From: Scatophagus argus
Lineage: Eukaryota; Chordata; Actinopteri; Scatophagidae
Assembly: GCF_020382885.2 (NCBI RefSeq)
Contig: NC_058507.1
Location: 374,501-438,500 of the forward strand
DNA: 64,000 nucleotides
Reading direction: 5' to 3'
Of this stretch, positions 45,401-57,819 are shown in pieces. The notes under the pieces were generated by a model, which was not told the origin of the DNA, searched no databases, and worked only from the letters and a program-made list of their open reading frames with translations. Position 1 is the stretch's first letter; the number at the start of each line of letters is the position of its first letter. The position numbers were made by a program, and so were the translations under genes.

Positions 45401-48160
45401 ATCATTAAAACCACTTGGATGCTGGGGGCATACGCCATGACCGATTGTATTAGACGGATAACTGGCTGCTTAGTTTTGTTAACAGAAATTATCTGCACGT
45501 TTTAGTCAAACTAATTACCATTAATAGAATAAAATGCTCTCTAGGCCTCGATGCTATTAGATCGAATAGCTGTGACTTTATGATCCCGTGTTCCCTGTTT
45601 CGAGCCAGGCTACACTTGTGTGACATCATCGTGTGGAGCAAAAGGAAGAGTTTAGTTAGCAATGAATTTCAGGTTGGACTGGAATCAGTCAGTCTGCTGT
45701 TGTGACCACTGCGGCGAAGGCACGTATAACTTCGGTTCTGGATGTGACATGAGTCCGACGTTTCCTTGTGTTTGACTCTGTTTATGGACGGTAACTGATG
45801 GCCGCGTTCACCCAAATTGGACTCAGTCGGTTTAAACGTTTTGTTAACGGGAGTCATGAGACGGGATCCTGCGGTTCAGTTGTCCTGCTCGGCTTCTGTT
45901 TTCTCAGTTCGGGTCGTCGCAGCAGCTGACGTCGTGAGATCCCCGAGCCGGAAGCTCGTTTAAAGATGTGGTGACAGTCGGTGTTACTGTACCTGTTTGT
46001 GATATGGCCGCTAATGTGGACCAGTAGAGGAAGTGATGCGTTTGAATGTGCTGGTCAGTGGGAGTTACGGTCGGATATACGCGTAACAAACAATGGGCTT
46101 CAGCCATGATGGAGCCGCTGGCTATGGGATCATTTAACATTAAGAAACAAAGCCGGAATTGAACCGCGCAAGCTTTGCGCGTTCCTGTTTGTGTTGCGGG
46201 GTGGCGCGTTACGGCGCATGCGCTGGGAGAAAACGTTCACGGCGTGCAGTTGTTTATAAATTTCGGGAATATATGGCTTAACGCGTGTTGTGTGTGTGTG
46301 TGTGTGTGTGTTATTGATCTACCGCCACATTTTTTCACTGTCGTTGGTCCGAATGCAGACTTAAACACTGCGCTGCAGCGACACCTAGAGGACTGAAGCC
46401 ACGTTAGCTCACTGCTAACACACGGCTAACTGCTGTGGAGCAAGCGGAGAGCACAGCGGCTAGCCGGCTAACAGTTGACCGGACGGTACTGACGAACTAA
46501 ACGAATCCACGAGTTCTTAATTCACTGTCCTGCTGAGGTGTGTGTGCCTTTACAGATACTCGTTATTTCTTCTGTCTGTCAAACCTTTGCGTTCGTTCGC
46601 TTCAGGTCAGTGTGATGTGATGGTACCGCGGGCCCAGCCGGACTGAAGAGGACCACATGTGGTGTTGACCCAGTTTCTCAGAGCACTTTGATCAGCTGTT
46701 TGATCAGCTGACCTTACATGTGAAGGAGCAGCTTGAGGTCAGGTCGTTAGACATCAAAGTCTATGGGAGTTTTTTTCAGGTTTTAAAACGGTGCTATAAA
46801 CATGTAGTGATGTAATGAAGTAACCTACAGTACATTTATTTAGTGTAGCATGAAAGCACTTTGAGGAACCTGAGTAATTTCTGCTATTTTGTACCACATT
46901 TCATTGAAGTATTATTGTTTTTCTCCATAGTTCTGTTGTGACGGGATCACGTACTGTAAACTCAGCAGTACATGAAACTGCAGAATCAACAGTGCATCAG
47001 TGTTAAGGACAATATTATAGTGCCATGAATACTTTTACTTTTGTTACTTCAGATACATTTTGCTTGAAGTTCTTTTGTAGTTTTACTGAGAAATAACTGA
47101 GTGTAGGTGTTTTTGTTATAATGCAGTATTCTTACAGTTTGTAGTATTGCTTTGGCTGAATGGGTTTCTGATATTAGTTTTACTGGACTGGAGTCCAGAC
47201 TACTTTCCTTGTTTTTTTAGGACATGATCTGAGCCCCTCTGTTACTGAATGTTATGACTTTATTATTTTCCAGCAGAGCCTTGAACTCAGACCTCTTGGT
47301 AACTTGTCAGACTTCTGTTGTTGGGCTTCCAGTATTCAGAGTTTTATCGAGTATCTCAGTTTTACCTCAATAATAGGTCATCGTGTGTATTCTGCCCACC
47401 ACCTCTCAGCAGACGAAACCTGACAGAAACCTGGCAGTATGATGAACACAATGGAAAATAAGGTGTCAGTTTAATTCCCTCTATTGCCTGTTACAGCCTA
47501 CATCATAATGTCACCAACTCTTCTAGATGAGGCCTTAAGATGTGGAAGAGAACTCTGAAGACAGCAGAGGCCTGACACCCAGTTCAGTCCAGCTTGCTAT
47601 GCATCTCCTCTTCTTTAAGTCACCTCAGTGGTCAGCACCTGTAGAGGACGGCATCGATACACGTTAGGTCTTGTTTGTTGGAGTTAAAAAAGACCACCCT
47701 GCGGCGTTAGAGAAGATCTGCTCTCGCTGTCATCAGCATGAAACTCATCTTGTACCAATCTTGTCATCCATCATTGAAACACTCTCTGATGTCTGCTGGA
47801 AGGAGGTACGATCAGACCGGGAACAGCACCGTGTGGCGCCTTAGCCTTTCCGTCTTTATTGCCCCAGCGGGTCTTGTTGATTTGCTGGAAGTCTGCCACA
47901 GCACCAGTACGCTGGAAAACAGGGGAAAGTGTTATGGCACAGGGGAAACGAGGTGAAAAGCTGACCTCGTCCACAAGCAAGTTAATACGTTGTGAAAGTG
48001 TGGAAGCCTTTCCTCTCATTCTTTAGAGTTTGGTTTAGTTCAAGCTGTGATGTTGATGTGATTTTGTCTTGTTGAGAAAATGCAAATGGGTAAAAGTTTG
48101 GAAAAGGATGGCAAATGCTAAAGCTGCTGATATGAAACAACAGAGAAGTCAATGTGAAGC
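45401..48160. other. mga-tyro3 intergenic region with a second CpG-rich block
   Basis: 46160-46640 is CpG-rich, with a near-palindrome of CGCGCAAGCTTTGCGCG at about 46167 and a (TG)n at about 46286-46311. It could be an upstream mga promoter or the start of a + strand non-coding transcript. 47700-48000 has open frames on both strands with no family signature. No protein gene is supported here. Confidence 0.4.
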
Positions 48161-48169
48161 AGGTAACAC

Positions 48170-48175
48170 TTTATT
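48170..48175 (-). terminator. distal polyadenylation signal candidate for tyro3
   Basis: A canonical AATAAA on the minus strand at the far end of the exon-free stretch downstream of tyro3. Confidence 0.4.
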
Positions 48176-48873
48176 CATGTAAGAATCTCACATCGGCTGT
48201 GTGTACAGCTCTGTAGTCAGTGGGAGACGTCAGCTTCAAGTATGGTCATGGATAAATTCAGGTGACACAAATTCAGGTCGATTTCTGTTTAAATATCAAC
48301 ATAAAAAATATCTAACATGTTAAAACATACTGTCCCTTGACATCCCAACAAAATCAAAGTTTAGTTCAAACATGAGAGCAGAAAATTCTTTTAGTTATGC
48401 AGCCTCAACCAAAATACAAACAGGTAAACTCCAGGTCCAATAAAACATCCCAGGTTTCTAAAAGACAGTGTTACATCCTCACAGTACACCTGTCTCAAAT
48501 GTACAGCATGTTGTTTAGTGTAAAAATCAGTGAACTTCTAAAGGAAATCGTGCAGTGCTGTTTGCAGTGAGACGCTTCAGGTAGTTAAAAAAAAACAGCT
48601 TCACTTCATTGTTAGTCTGCAAGGGAGTCGGTTTAAAGCAGCAAAGTTTCAATTTACAAAATAATACAGCAGTCAGGGCCTGACTTATCCACTACAAGGG
48701 CCCAGGGGCAAGCGTGTGCTGTTGGCCCCCCCAACCCCCTGCTGTATCCTGACAAAAAATTAACATGATTTACAAATACAAACAACACAACAATCCAAAC
48801 AAATCTATCAAAGAGAAAGACAACATATTAATATGTCTTACAATCACAAACATCCCACTAAGACAACACATCA

Positions 48874-49086
48874 CATGACTTTGCTCAGGATTTTCTCACA
48901 AATGTCCTGAGTACTTCCCAACAGCAGGTGGTGCTATGAGTCAGTTCAACTAAGAACTTTACTAACAGCAACATACCCCTTATCATAAAATCTCACTCAA
49001 CTCTTTAAAAGGACTTGTGTCGCCATCTGCTGCTGTGGAGGGCAAACTGCTAAGGATATTGTGAGAAAATCCTGAGCATAGTCATG
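48874..49086. repeat. imperfect inverted repeat in the putative tyro3 3'UTR
   Basis: The outer 27-bp arms, 48874-48900 and 49060-49086, are reverse complements with one mismatch. Weaker complementarity continues inward past an ACAGCAG-G-TGG core. The loop is about 70 bases. There are no transposase genes and no clear target duplication. Confidence 0.8.
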
Positions 49087-50951
49087 GCAGAAAAGCTGTG
49101 CTAAAAGTCACAAGATATTTTTTATATTACATTCATCTCCTACAAATTACATATTTGAAACAAAATGTATTAGTTTGTTGATGTTGGTCAGTGAACTTGT
49201 ACAACATATTTTGTTTGTGATGTTCTGGCAGGAAATTGGTTCCATACTGAGGCTTCAAAACTGGATTTTAACTTAAGATCAACTGAGGACTTGCAGTTGA
49301 TATTGCACTTTTCCATCAAACACACAGCTGTAATATAATCCTAGAAATGCCAGAAAATGATGAAAAAAGTCCAACTCAGAGTCCGAGTTGTCAGATGTCT
49401 TGTTTTGTCCATCCAACAGTCCAAACTCCAGAGTCATTTAGTTTACCACCATAAACAAGGAAAATAAAACTGAGAACAGAAGCTGGAATCAGTCATATCA
49501 GTGATTAGAGCTGCTACAGATAAAAAAAAATAAAAATAAAAATACAATTGTTTCTGCTCCAAACATGAAAAAAAAACATTTTAAAATTCATCAGCAGATA
49601 GCGGAATACCAGACGGTGCATCGCTGATGGGCTGCAGTCAGCTCTTGTCCTCCTGTTAGGTCAGGGTCTGACATGAACCAGTCCGCAGACGTTACACAGT
49701 CTCACTTTAAACCTCAAAACAGTGAAAAATGTCCAAAAGTCTTCATCTGGAGACCAGTTATTGATTCTTAGTTTAGTTTCATAAAAGGCAAAGAAAAGTA
49801 CCAGATTCATGTAAATTAAGCTGTGAATCACTTATTTCAAAGAGTGTCAGGCCGAAACCAAAATAATTCAGTACTGAAACTCCAGTCAAATGATGCCCAC
49901 ATTCGATCGTTCTTGCACCAGATGGAGAACCCCACCTGACAGACTGCTCTACTGGTACTCATCTCATATGTGTAAGAGATTCATTTTCAGTCGACTGATT
50001 GATTGATTTTAGTTGTGCCTCTGAAGGAGAGCTGTGTTTGCTGCGCTGATTTTAACCCTGATTAATGTTGCTTATGAAAACCACGGAAAGATGACATTAT
50101 GTGACGCTGAATAAAGTTGAATTTAACAAAAATACTGTCAAGTTTCTTGTCTGTGAAAAGACCTAACATCCCTGCTGACAGTAAAAGTTCACCCAGCTGG
50201 TTTGACCTGGAGCTTTCAGCCACATCTCATGGCTTCAGTCTACAGAGGATCAGCTGCCGTGCAGATCCTGAACCTGTTATCAGTCTGGTCTCAAGACAGT
50301 GTGTGGACCAAGGCCAAAGTGTGTGCCTGAAACCTCCAGAGGGATCGCGTGATGATACTGTTGGTACATTAACCACATCAATTTAAAATGTCCAGACAGT
50401 AAATTCTGTCTTCTGTGGTGTCAGGTTTTCCAGCTGCAGAGTTTAGGAGTTCGTAGGGACTCTCAGTTCACTGAAACAGTTAGAGTTTGACGTGTCAGAG
50501 TCAATCAGACTCAGAGTGACAAGAAACTGCAGCAGAAGAAGTCCAAGATATTAGAGCCTGTTACACCAGAGGACCCTCGTCAAACATGAACACACTGAAT
50601 ATAAGCTGTCACCACATCTCGAGTTTGTTAGTTAACGAGTCATTTCACCAACACAAAGTCCTCAACAAACTGAAAGGAAAAATCAGGAAAAATCCAATAA
50701 ACTCTCAGATGTTTCCACCTGATGAGTTTTAAATGTTTGAAGGTCACGGCTGGATCACATCTGTCTGCTGGAACCAAACAGTAGAGAAGAATGACTGAAA
50801 CTGGTCCAAGAGCAAGTCACAGTCTGAAAGTGGGCAGCAGGTCCACCACAAAGACAGGGCAGAAACTACAACATGACAAGCAGGAGTTTGTGCCTGAGCC
50901 TGAGCTGCTGCAGCAATTTTTAAATGTGTTGATGTTCTTTTTGAGCTGCAC

Positions 50952-50957
50952 TTTATT
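50952..50957 (-). terminator. proximal polyadenylation signal candidate for tyro3
   Basis: A canonical AATAAA about 445 nt beyond the tyro3 stop codon. Confidence 0.4.
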
Positions 50958-51398
50958 TTAGTTTGCATCTTGTGAAATAAAACCAAAGGCTTTGTCTCTG
51001 TCCCGTCTTGTTGCATCCAAGACCCAAAGAGAACCCTGCAAACAAATGGCTCATAATCCACCTTCAGCCCAGCCAGAAGGTAAGACTGTCTGCTGGTCTT
51101 TTATTACAACAGGAGCTAACAGTTTCCTCCTACTTCCAGTTTTTGTGCTAAGCTAGGCTAATATGTCCCATATAGCAGGTCAGATGTCCAGTTTGTGGGA
51201 GGAGCTGAGCCGTCATCAGGGAGTGGACGAGCTGGAACACGGTTCACGGGTACTGATGGTGTGTGTTGGTGCTTTTATGAGCCAGTGGGTACCTTCACTT
51301 TCCACCTGCCTGCTGTTGCTCAGTGCTGTAAAGTGAGCGCCTCTCTCCAATCAGATGACTCACATGGAGGAGAAGCACTGTGATTGGTCAGTCTCTAC

Positions 51399-52451
51399 TC
51401 ACACATTAATGACGATATCGTCTTCGTCCTCTCCGACGTCCCCCTGTAAAGTGTTCACTGTTCTCCCTTCTACTCCTTCCTCCTCGTCCTCCTCGGGGGC
51501 TCCACAGGGACCAATGATGTATCTGTAGTCTCCTCCAATGGCCAGTGCGGCCCCGGACCCCACCATCAGCCAGTCCTTCTCCTCGTCCTCCGGCCTGTGC
51601 TGCCAGGGGACGCTCCAGTTCAAGGCCCCAGCTGCTGTGGTCTCCTCTGGCCCAAAGGCCCAGACTCCCTCTCGGACCGGCTCCCCCTCGTCCCCCTCCA
51701 GGTTGACGTAGAGTAAAGGCTCTTTCATTGGGGGGGCAGGGGACAGGTTGAGCCACAGTCCTTCCAGCTGACCAACCAGATGTTGGAAACTGGGACGACA
51801 TTTAGGGACGGGACTCCAACAGCTGTGCATGATCTCATAACTGCCAGGAACACCACAGAAGAAGAAAGGAATCAACACAGAGTTTAAACCACTGGGACTC
51901 TGCAAAGACCAGAACAGAAGAGTCTTACTGGACCCCTTACTGATGTGAGGGAAACAAGCCTGAGAGTTTCAGAAAGAGCCAAAATGTTTAGAGGTTAAAA
52001 AGTCAGGACGGACAAAAGAAACTAAGAGTTTCCTCTCAGGCTGTGAGTGTGCATCAGTCATTGGCAGATCCTGACCAGGACCTGCACTCTGACCTGATGC
52101 AGAGAATATTAGACCGGACACTCAGTCACCAGTGAGACAGCCTGGCAGGCTAAAGCGAGGGGGTAAAAAGCCTTTCCGTGGAATGTGTTGGAACGTGTAA
52201 CCGTGACGCTGTGAGTGTGTTACAGTGTGTGTGTTTAGATGTTTAGAAGTTGGTGTGTGTGGGACTCACATGTCGTCTCTGCAGTCCAGAGGTTTCTTTA
52301 GTCGTTCTCCTTTGATCAGATACTCATAGATCTCAGAGTTCTCCACGCCAGGATACGGAGTCTGACCTCGAGTCATGATCTCCCACATCGTCACGCCAAA
52401 AGCCCACTGACACAGGAAACCAGTGTAAGTGTGTGGTGTGACACAAGCCAG

Positions 52452-52492
<41 letters not shown>

Positions 52493-52655
52493 CACATCGC
52501 TCTGGGTGGTGTACACGTTGTCAGCCAGACTCTCCAGAGCGATCCACTTCACAGGCAGCTTGGAGACAGAACCCTGCCGGTAATAATCTCCACTGTAGAT
52601 CTTCTTAGAGAGACCAAAGTCTGCAACACACACCATCATGTTCTCATTCAGCCTG

Positions 52656-52686
<31 letters not shown>

Positions 52687-53535
52687 CAGTCGTTTAACTG
52701 AGACTAATGAACACCAGAGATAAACACAGAAAAAAGTATTGGGAGAAAAGTTCTCATATGAACGTGTGGCCATGTCTGATGGTTCTTAGACTTGATTGGT
52801 GGACTGACATGCAGTTGCGGGCGGCGAGGTCTCTGTGGATGATGTTCCTGCTGCTGAGATACTCCATCCCCCGAGATATGTCCAACATGAACTGCAGCAG
52901 TGTCTGCAGTGACAGGTCCTAAGGACGGACACAGACAAGAAGACAGCTGTACATCTCTCGGTTCATTAAATCATTCACATGAAAACTGAAGCCAAATGTC
53001 CATCCAGGTTGGAGCTGAAGAAGGAAAGCAAACAGCGCAGTGTGTCCACTGACACAGAACCACACAGGACATGTCCGACCTGCGGGTTCATTCATAATGT
53101 CATCATGTTTGTATCGAATAGTGAAAGGAAGATTTTGCTCTTTGAGCTGCATAGAGACTTTTAATGTGAAAAGCCCAGGAAGTGTTGAGTTTAACTGACA
53201 GCAGCTTAACAGCAATCACAAGACATCAGAGAGGAAGAAACTGCAGCCAGAGAGAAAAGATTAATCTTTACGATGTGCAGGAGTTTAACCAGCAGTCCTC
53301 TCTGCAGGGGACCTGCATGACATGAAAAACTGCGGGATGTTCCTTTAAAGGCTTACAAAAGGCTGATCTCCCAGCCGGGACAGCAGCAGGAAGGTGTGCA
53401 GGTCTCCGTGCTTCATGAACGGAAGGACCACCATTGGGATCGGCAGCCGCTGGCCAGGACGTCGGTGAAGGCTCACTCCTATTTGACAGGAGGAACTGTC
53501 AGTCAAAGCACCTGACCTTTGACCCCTGTTTATAC

Positions 53536-53568
<33 letters not shown>

Positions 53569-53670
53569 TTACCAATGAGCTGGATAACATTGGGATGGTC
53601 GAAGTCCTTCATGTAAGCCGCCTCCTTCAGACACTGCTCAATGTCACCTGACGAAGTGACGTCAGCTGGT

Positions 53671-53716
<46 letters not shown>

Positions 53717-54260
53717 AGTTAGTCAAATGATGCCTCAACTGATTTAAACAAACTGAAGAAGAAGAAACTCTCACTCACTTTTCAGCACTTTGACCGCCAC
53801 CTTTTGGACGGACGAGTCCTCCGCCTTGAGGAAGGCCTCCCGCACTGAGCCGAACTCACCTGCACAGGTACACACAGATGAAACCTTCATTTCCATGTGT
53901 GCTTACTCTGCTGCAGGAAGTCTCAAAATTCTGGATTCATTTGGACATAATTAAAGAGCCAAGCATTACTCTGGTTTAAATGGTGAAATAACAGGTGTTT
54001 CTATTATTTTGTCCACCTGTTTGTCAGTGAGGGTCAGCTTGACAGTAGCACAAACTGATTCCAGGACTGCTGGACGAGGCTGTGACACTGAGCTGGGGTT
54101 CCTAATAAACGGGACACTGAGAGACTGTTGGACAGATGAGTACAGGACAGAGTGTGTGTTCTACCTTTCCCCAGCATGTGTCCCAGTGTTAGGAGCCTCT
54201 CTGGGATCAGAACATCCTGCAGCTTGTTCTTCAGGTCATCATTAATGCCAAGACTGTCCA
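51399..54260 (-). CDS. tyro3: tyro3 exons 12-19: tyrosine kinase domain and C-tail
   Basis: 54165-54260 and 53779-53859 hold the Gly-loop (GKGEFGSV) and the ATP Lys in KVAVKVLK. 53573-53665 holds the alpha-C Glu region ([20 protein letters not shown]). 53357-53478 holds [14 protein letters not shown]. 52809-52918 holds the catalytic loop HRDLAARNC. 52493-52652 holds [18 protein letters not shown] and the TAM signature [11 protein letters not shown]. 52270-52406 holds [20 protein letters not shown]. 51399-51840 holds the end of the kinase ([15 protein letters not shown]) and an acidic C-tail with LLYVNLEG. All key catalytic residues are present, so the kinase should be active. Confidence 0.95.
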
Positions 54261-57200
54261 CTGGGGGGAGACACACACATACACCATCACACTCCTGCCA
54301 GGCTCTTAATGAACAGCTGAAAACTAAAATTATAAAAATGGACGCAGCAGAAGCTGAAACGTCCTCGTTTTGTTTAACATCTTCCTCACCTCCTCTCCTC
54401 TTCTTCCTCTCCCCTCATCAGATCAACATATAATTCATTATTTTATGTCACTAACTGTGTGTCCAGTTGTCCTCGTAGTCTTGTGTCTCTCCCTCTCTTT
54501 CTTTCTCTCTCTGTATCTTTCTGCAGGTTTCTCTCCATCCAGATCTACATGTTGAACTGCATCCTCTGACAAACCCAGTGACAAACCCAGTGTCTACTGT
54601 CAACATCTGCCTGTCGTATGATGTTTACTGCATGTTTCTCTCTCTCTCTCTTTCATCCTCTCTGTCCTGTCTACCTCTTCTTCTCCTCCTTCACCCGGCC
54701 GACTATCAGCAGGATGGTTCTCCCTTGTGAGTCGGGTCCTGCTCAGGGTTTCTTCCTGTTAAAAGGGAGTTTTTCCTTGCCACTGTCTGCTTGCTCGGAG
54801 TTCAGGCTCTGTAAAGCATCTAGAGACAATTTTGATTGTAAAAGGTGCATAAATAAAATTGAATTGAAAATCTGCTGCCTACATTATCCACAATGCCCCT
54901 GTCTCTCTGACAGCTGGGTAGCAGACTGCTGTGTGTGCACTGCTAAGTCTGGTCAGCTCACTTCTTTCTTTCTGCACAACTCCAGTGACATCACTTGAGG
55001 ACATTAATGAGACGCCACCCTGGAGACACTAAAGACACTAAGCCATGAGACTCAGTTCTCAGAGGATGGACTGATGGTCATCACACAACACAGCACTGCA
55101 CGCTGTTCACACCGACTGTCCTACCACACCCTCCACACAGAACCGGGTTCTGGTCTGTGTTACTGTTTAGCACAGTTATGTACAGGTTGTATCTAACTTC
55201 TCGTGAGGTGAAGCACCTGATCTCTGGAGGAACGTGGTCTCATTTCACTGTTCACTGTACTACTGTAAACTCTACTACTGAATTGACAATTAACCTCTTG
55301 ACAACACCTGGAGACAGACGCTCAGGTGGGACATCATCAGCACTCATCTGTAAATTCAGATTTGTTAGTTTTATGTTCTGCTGAGTGGTGTCTAGCCATG
55401 TCTTTGCAGTTAAGCTGCAGTATCTCCTGCTGACCAGCAGGCGGGACATTTAGAACCATTTAGATGTTTGTCACCCATCGGATTCTGAGTTCCAGGAAGT
55501 CTGTGGGTTGTGCTGTTGTTGCTCTGTCAGACAGATGGATTTGATTGGCCGAGAGGCTGCAGGTAAATACAGGCCTGAGGTGAGTCTATCAATACGGGCA
55601 GCAGTGTTTTCTGTCAACAGACTGTCCGTCAGTCTGTCTGTTAGAGTCATTTTACTGAAAAAGTTTTAAAGGAGTTTGGAAAACTTTGAAACTCTGACAG
55701 AGCGACACTGTGACACTTCAGCACGAAGACAATCACGACAGACTTTGATCACTGCACTCACGTGTCGACTCCTGCAGCTCAGCACAGCTTCTGTTGAAGG
55801 ACCGAGCAGCCGTGAAGGAAACCGAACTTTCAGGACCTGGAGGCTTGAAGGCTGACCTGAAGACACAGACACAGACAGAGTTTGTTTAAAGGTTTAAGTA
55901 GCAGTCTGGCATATTTGTGTTTCCAATCTCATGTCTGGACTCAAACAGCAACACGCTGTGGCCTACAGGTTGGAGAAGCGGCTTGTGATCCGAGGGTCAC
56001 CAGTTCGATTCCTCCACCGGAAAAATTTGGGTGTGGTGGAGTGACTAATGTGAAAAATGCTCCCCCCCCTTCATTAGCCAGCTGATGTGCCCTTGAGCAA
56101 GGCACTTAACCCCCCAGTTTGCTCCCCGGGCGCCTGATGCTGCCCACTGCTCCTGTGTGTGTTTCACTGCATGTAATTTGCTGGATGTTGCATGTGTGTG
56201 TTCAACTAAGGATGGGTCAAATGCAGAAGACGAATTCAGTGTGTGTGTGTAAAAATATATATACTGCCAATAAAGTGATTCTTCTTCTTCTTCTTCTTCT
56301 TCTGGTGGAAATCTTTAGCTTCATTTTTAAAAAGGTTCATGATCATGAGCTGCTCACTGTAGGAAACAGTGCACATGCTGAGGACTATGTTCAGCTGCGG
56401 ATGAATCCACAGTTTGTGTTGATGGAGGAGCAGCAGTGTGGCTCACTGATGAGCAACTCACTGCCGGTTTGGCTTCACATCACGCTGCCCTGTTGGTTCA
56501 AGTCTGAACCTGAGACTGGAGGATGAGTGTCTGTCAGAGTTTTTATACCCAAACTGCGTCTCTTTTCCACGGCGGCGAGCGAGGACAGTGAGCAGCAGTC
56601 CGACCACGGTGGCCACCAGCAGACCGAGCAGCAGGCCGACCCACATGTGGCTCCGCTGGGCCTTGACCTGCACTGAGGGACCAACGGGGGCCAATCATAT
56701 CAGAAACCACAAGGTAATCATTTCAGAACCCAGAAATTGAGCAGGGACGTCACATGTGTCAGGTGTGCTGCCTACCTGAGGTGGGCAGCACCAGAACCGG
56801 AGGGCTCCAGGGTCCACAGCCCACTGAGGTACAGGCTGACACCTGGAAAGAGGCGTTAAAGAAACGTCCTCCTCCAGACAGCTGAGCCGAGTTCTCCTTA
56901 AACAGCAGAGGCTCCTACACACACACACACACACACACAGGCTTACAGTGTTTTCATGTGACCTGACACACACATCTTCTGACAACACACACACCTTTAT
57001 TTAACACTCAACAGTGTGTGAGTGTGTCTGTATGTGTGTGAGGTCATGTGATCGCTCTCACCTGAGCTTCTCCTCCCAGAGTCCACTGCACCTTGTAGGC
57101 CAGCAGTCTGCCCTGCAGCTCCTCGTCCTGCAGTGTGGCCCAGTTCAGAGTCAGCTGCTGCTCCGACAGCTCAAACGTCAGGTTCCTGGGGGCCTCCGAG

Positions 57201-57785
57201 GGCACTGAGGGCGGGACGACACACAGTGAGCTGGAGTCAGTCTGCGGCAGGCTTTAGTTTCCAGAGGGTTTTTGTTTACATTTCACACAGTGTCCCAAAG
57301 TTTCACAGAAGAAGAAAGCAGGACAGTTTCAGCACAGTGAGACACAATCTGGACTCATCAACATAGAGACAAAGTTACCAAAAACATCCTAAAAGGACGC
57401 TGAGTCATAAGCCCCTGGTTAGTGTGGGATGTTCACATGCAACCAGACAGATGCTCGTCTGTCAGTGTAGACAGGAGACATGGCACTGTTAGACCAGGTC
57501 TCAGATCCGCACACCAGGTCCCAGACTTGCTTCTGTTTGACCAGACCGAGAGTTGCTGAGGTGCTCACTGAGATGGACAAACACCTGTGTGACAAACTCC
57601 CTGCAGGGTGATCTAAATGTAAGAGACAAGCTGCAGCTGGTCTGAGGTCAGTGTTCACAGTGCAGCCTGTAGGGGGCACTACAGAGGCTGCAGCACAGTC
57701 CTTTCATATGGATTGAGGCCACAAACAAAAGCTGATTGTACGGAGAGGACTGGAATCTACTGGAAAAACTCCAGCTGGACCACCA

Positions 57786-57819
<34 letters not shown>

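Larger units (their letters stand above)
48161..51398 (-). other. putative tyro3 3'UTR
   Basis: No coding exon or recognised transposon lies between the tyro3 stop and about 48160. Two minus-strand AATAAA signals are present: 50952-50957 (3'UTR of about 450 nt) and 48170-48175 (about 3.2 kb). A + strand AATAAA at 50110-50115 raises the possibility of a convergent transcript. The choice between the ends cannot be made from sequence. Confidence 0.5.

Noticed and set aside
47738..48019. Overlapping open frames on both strands between mga and tyro3
   Set aside because: Neither shows a known domain; they could be part of a non-coding transcript or an old repeat.
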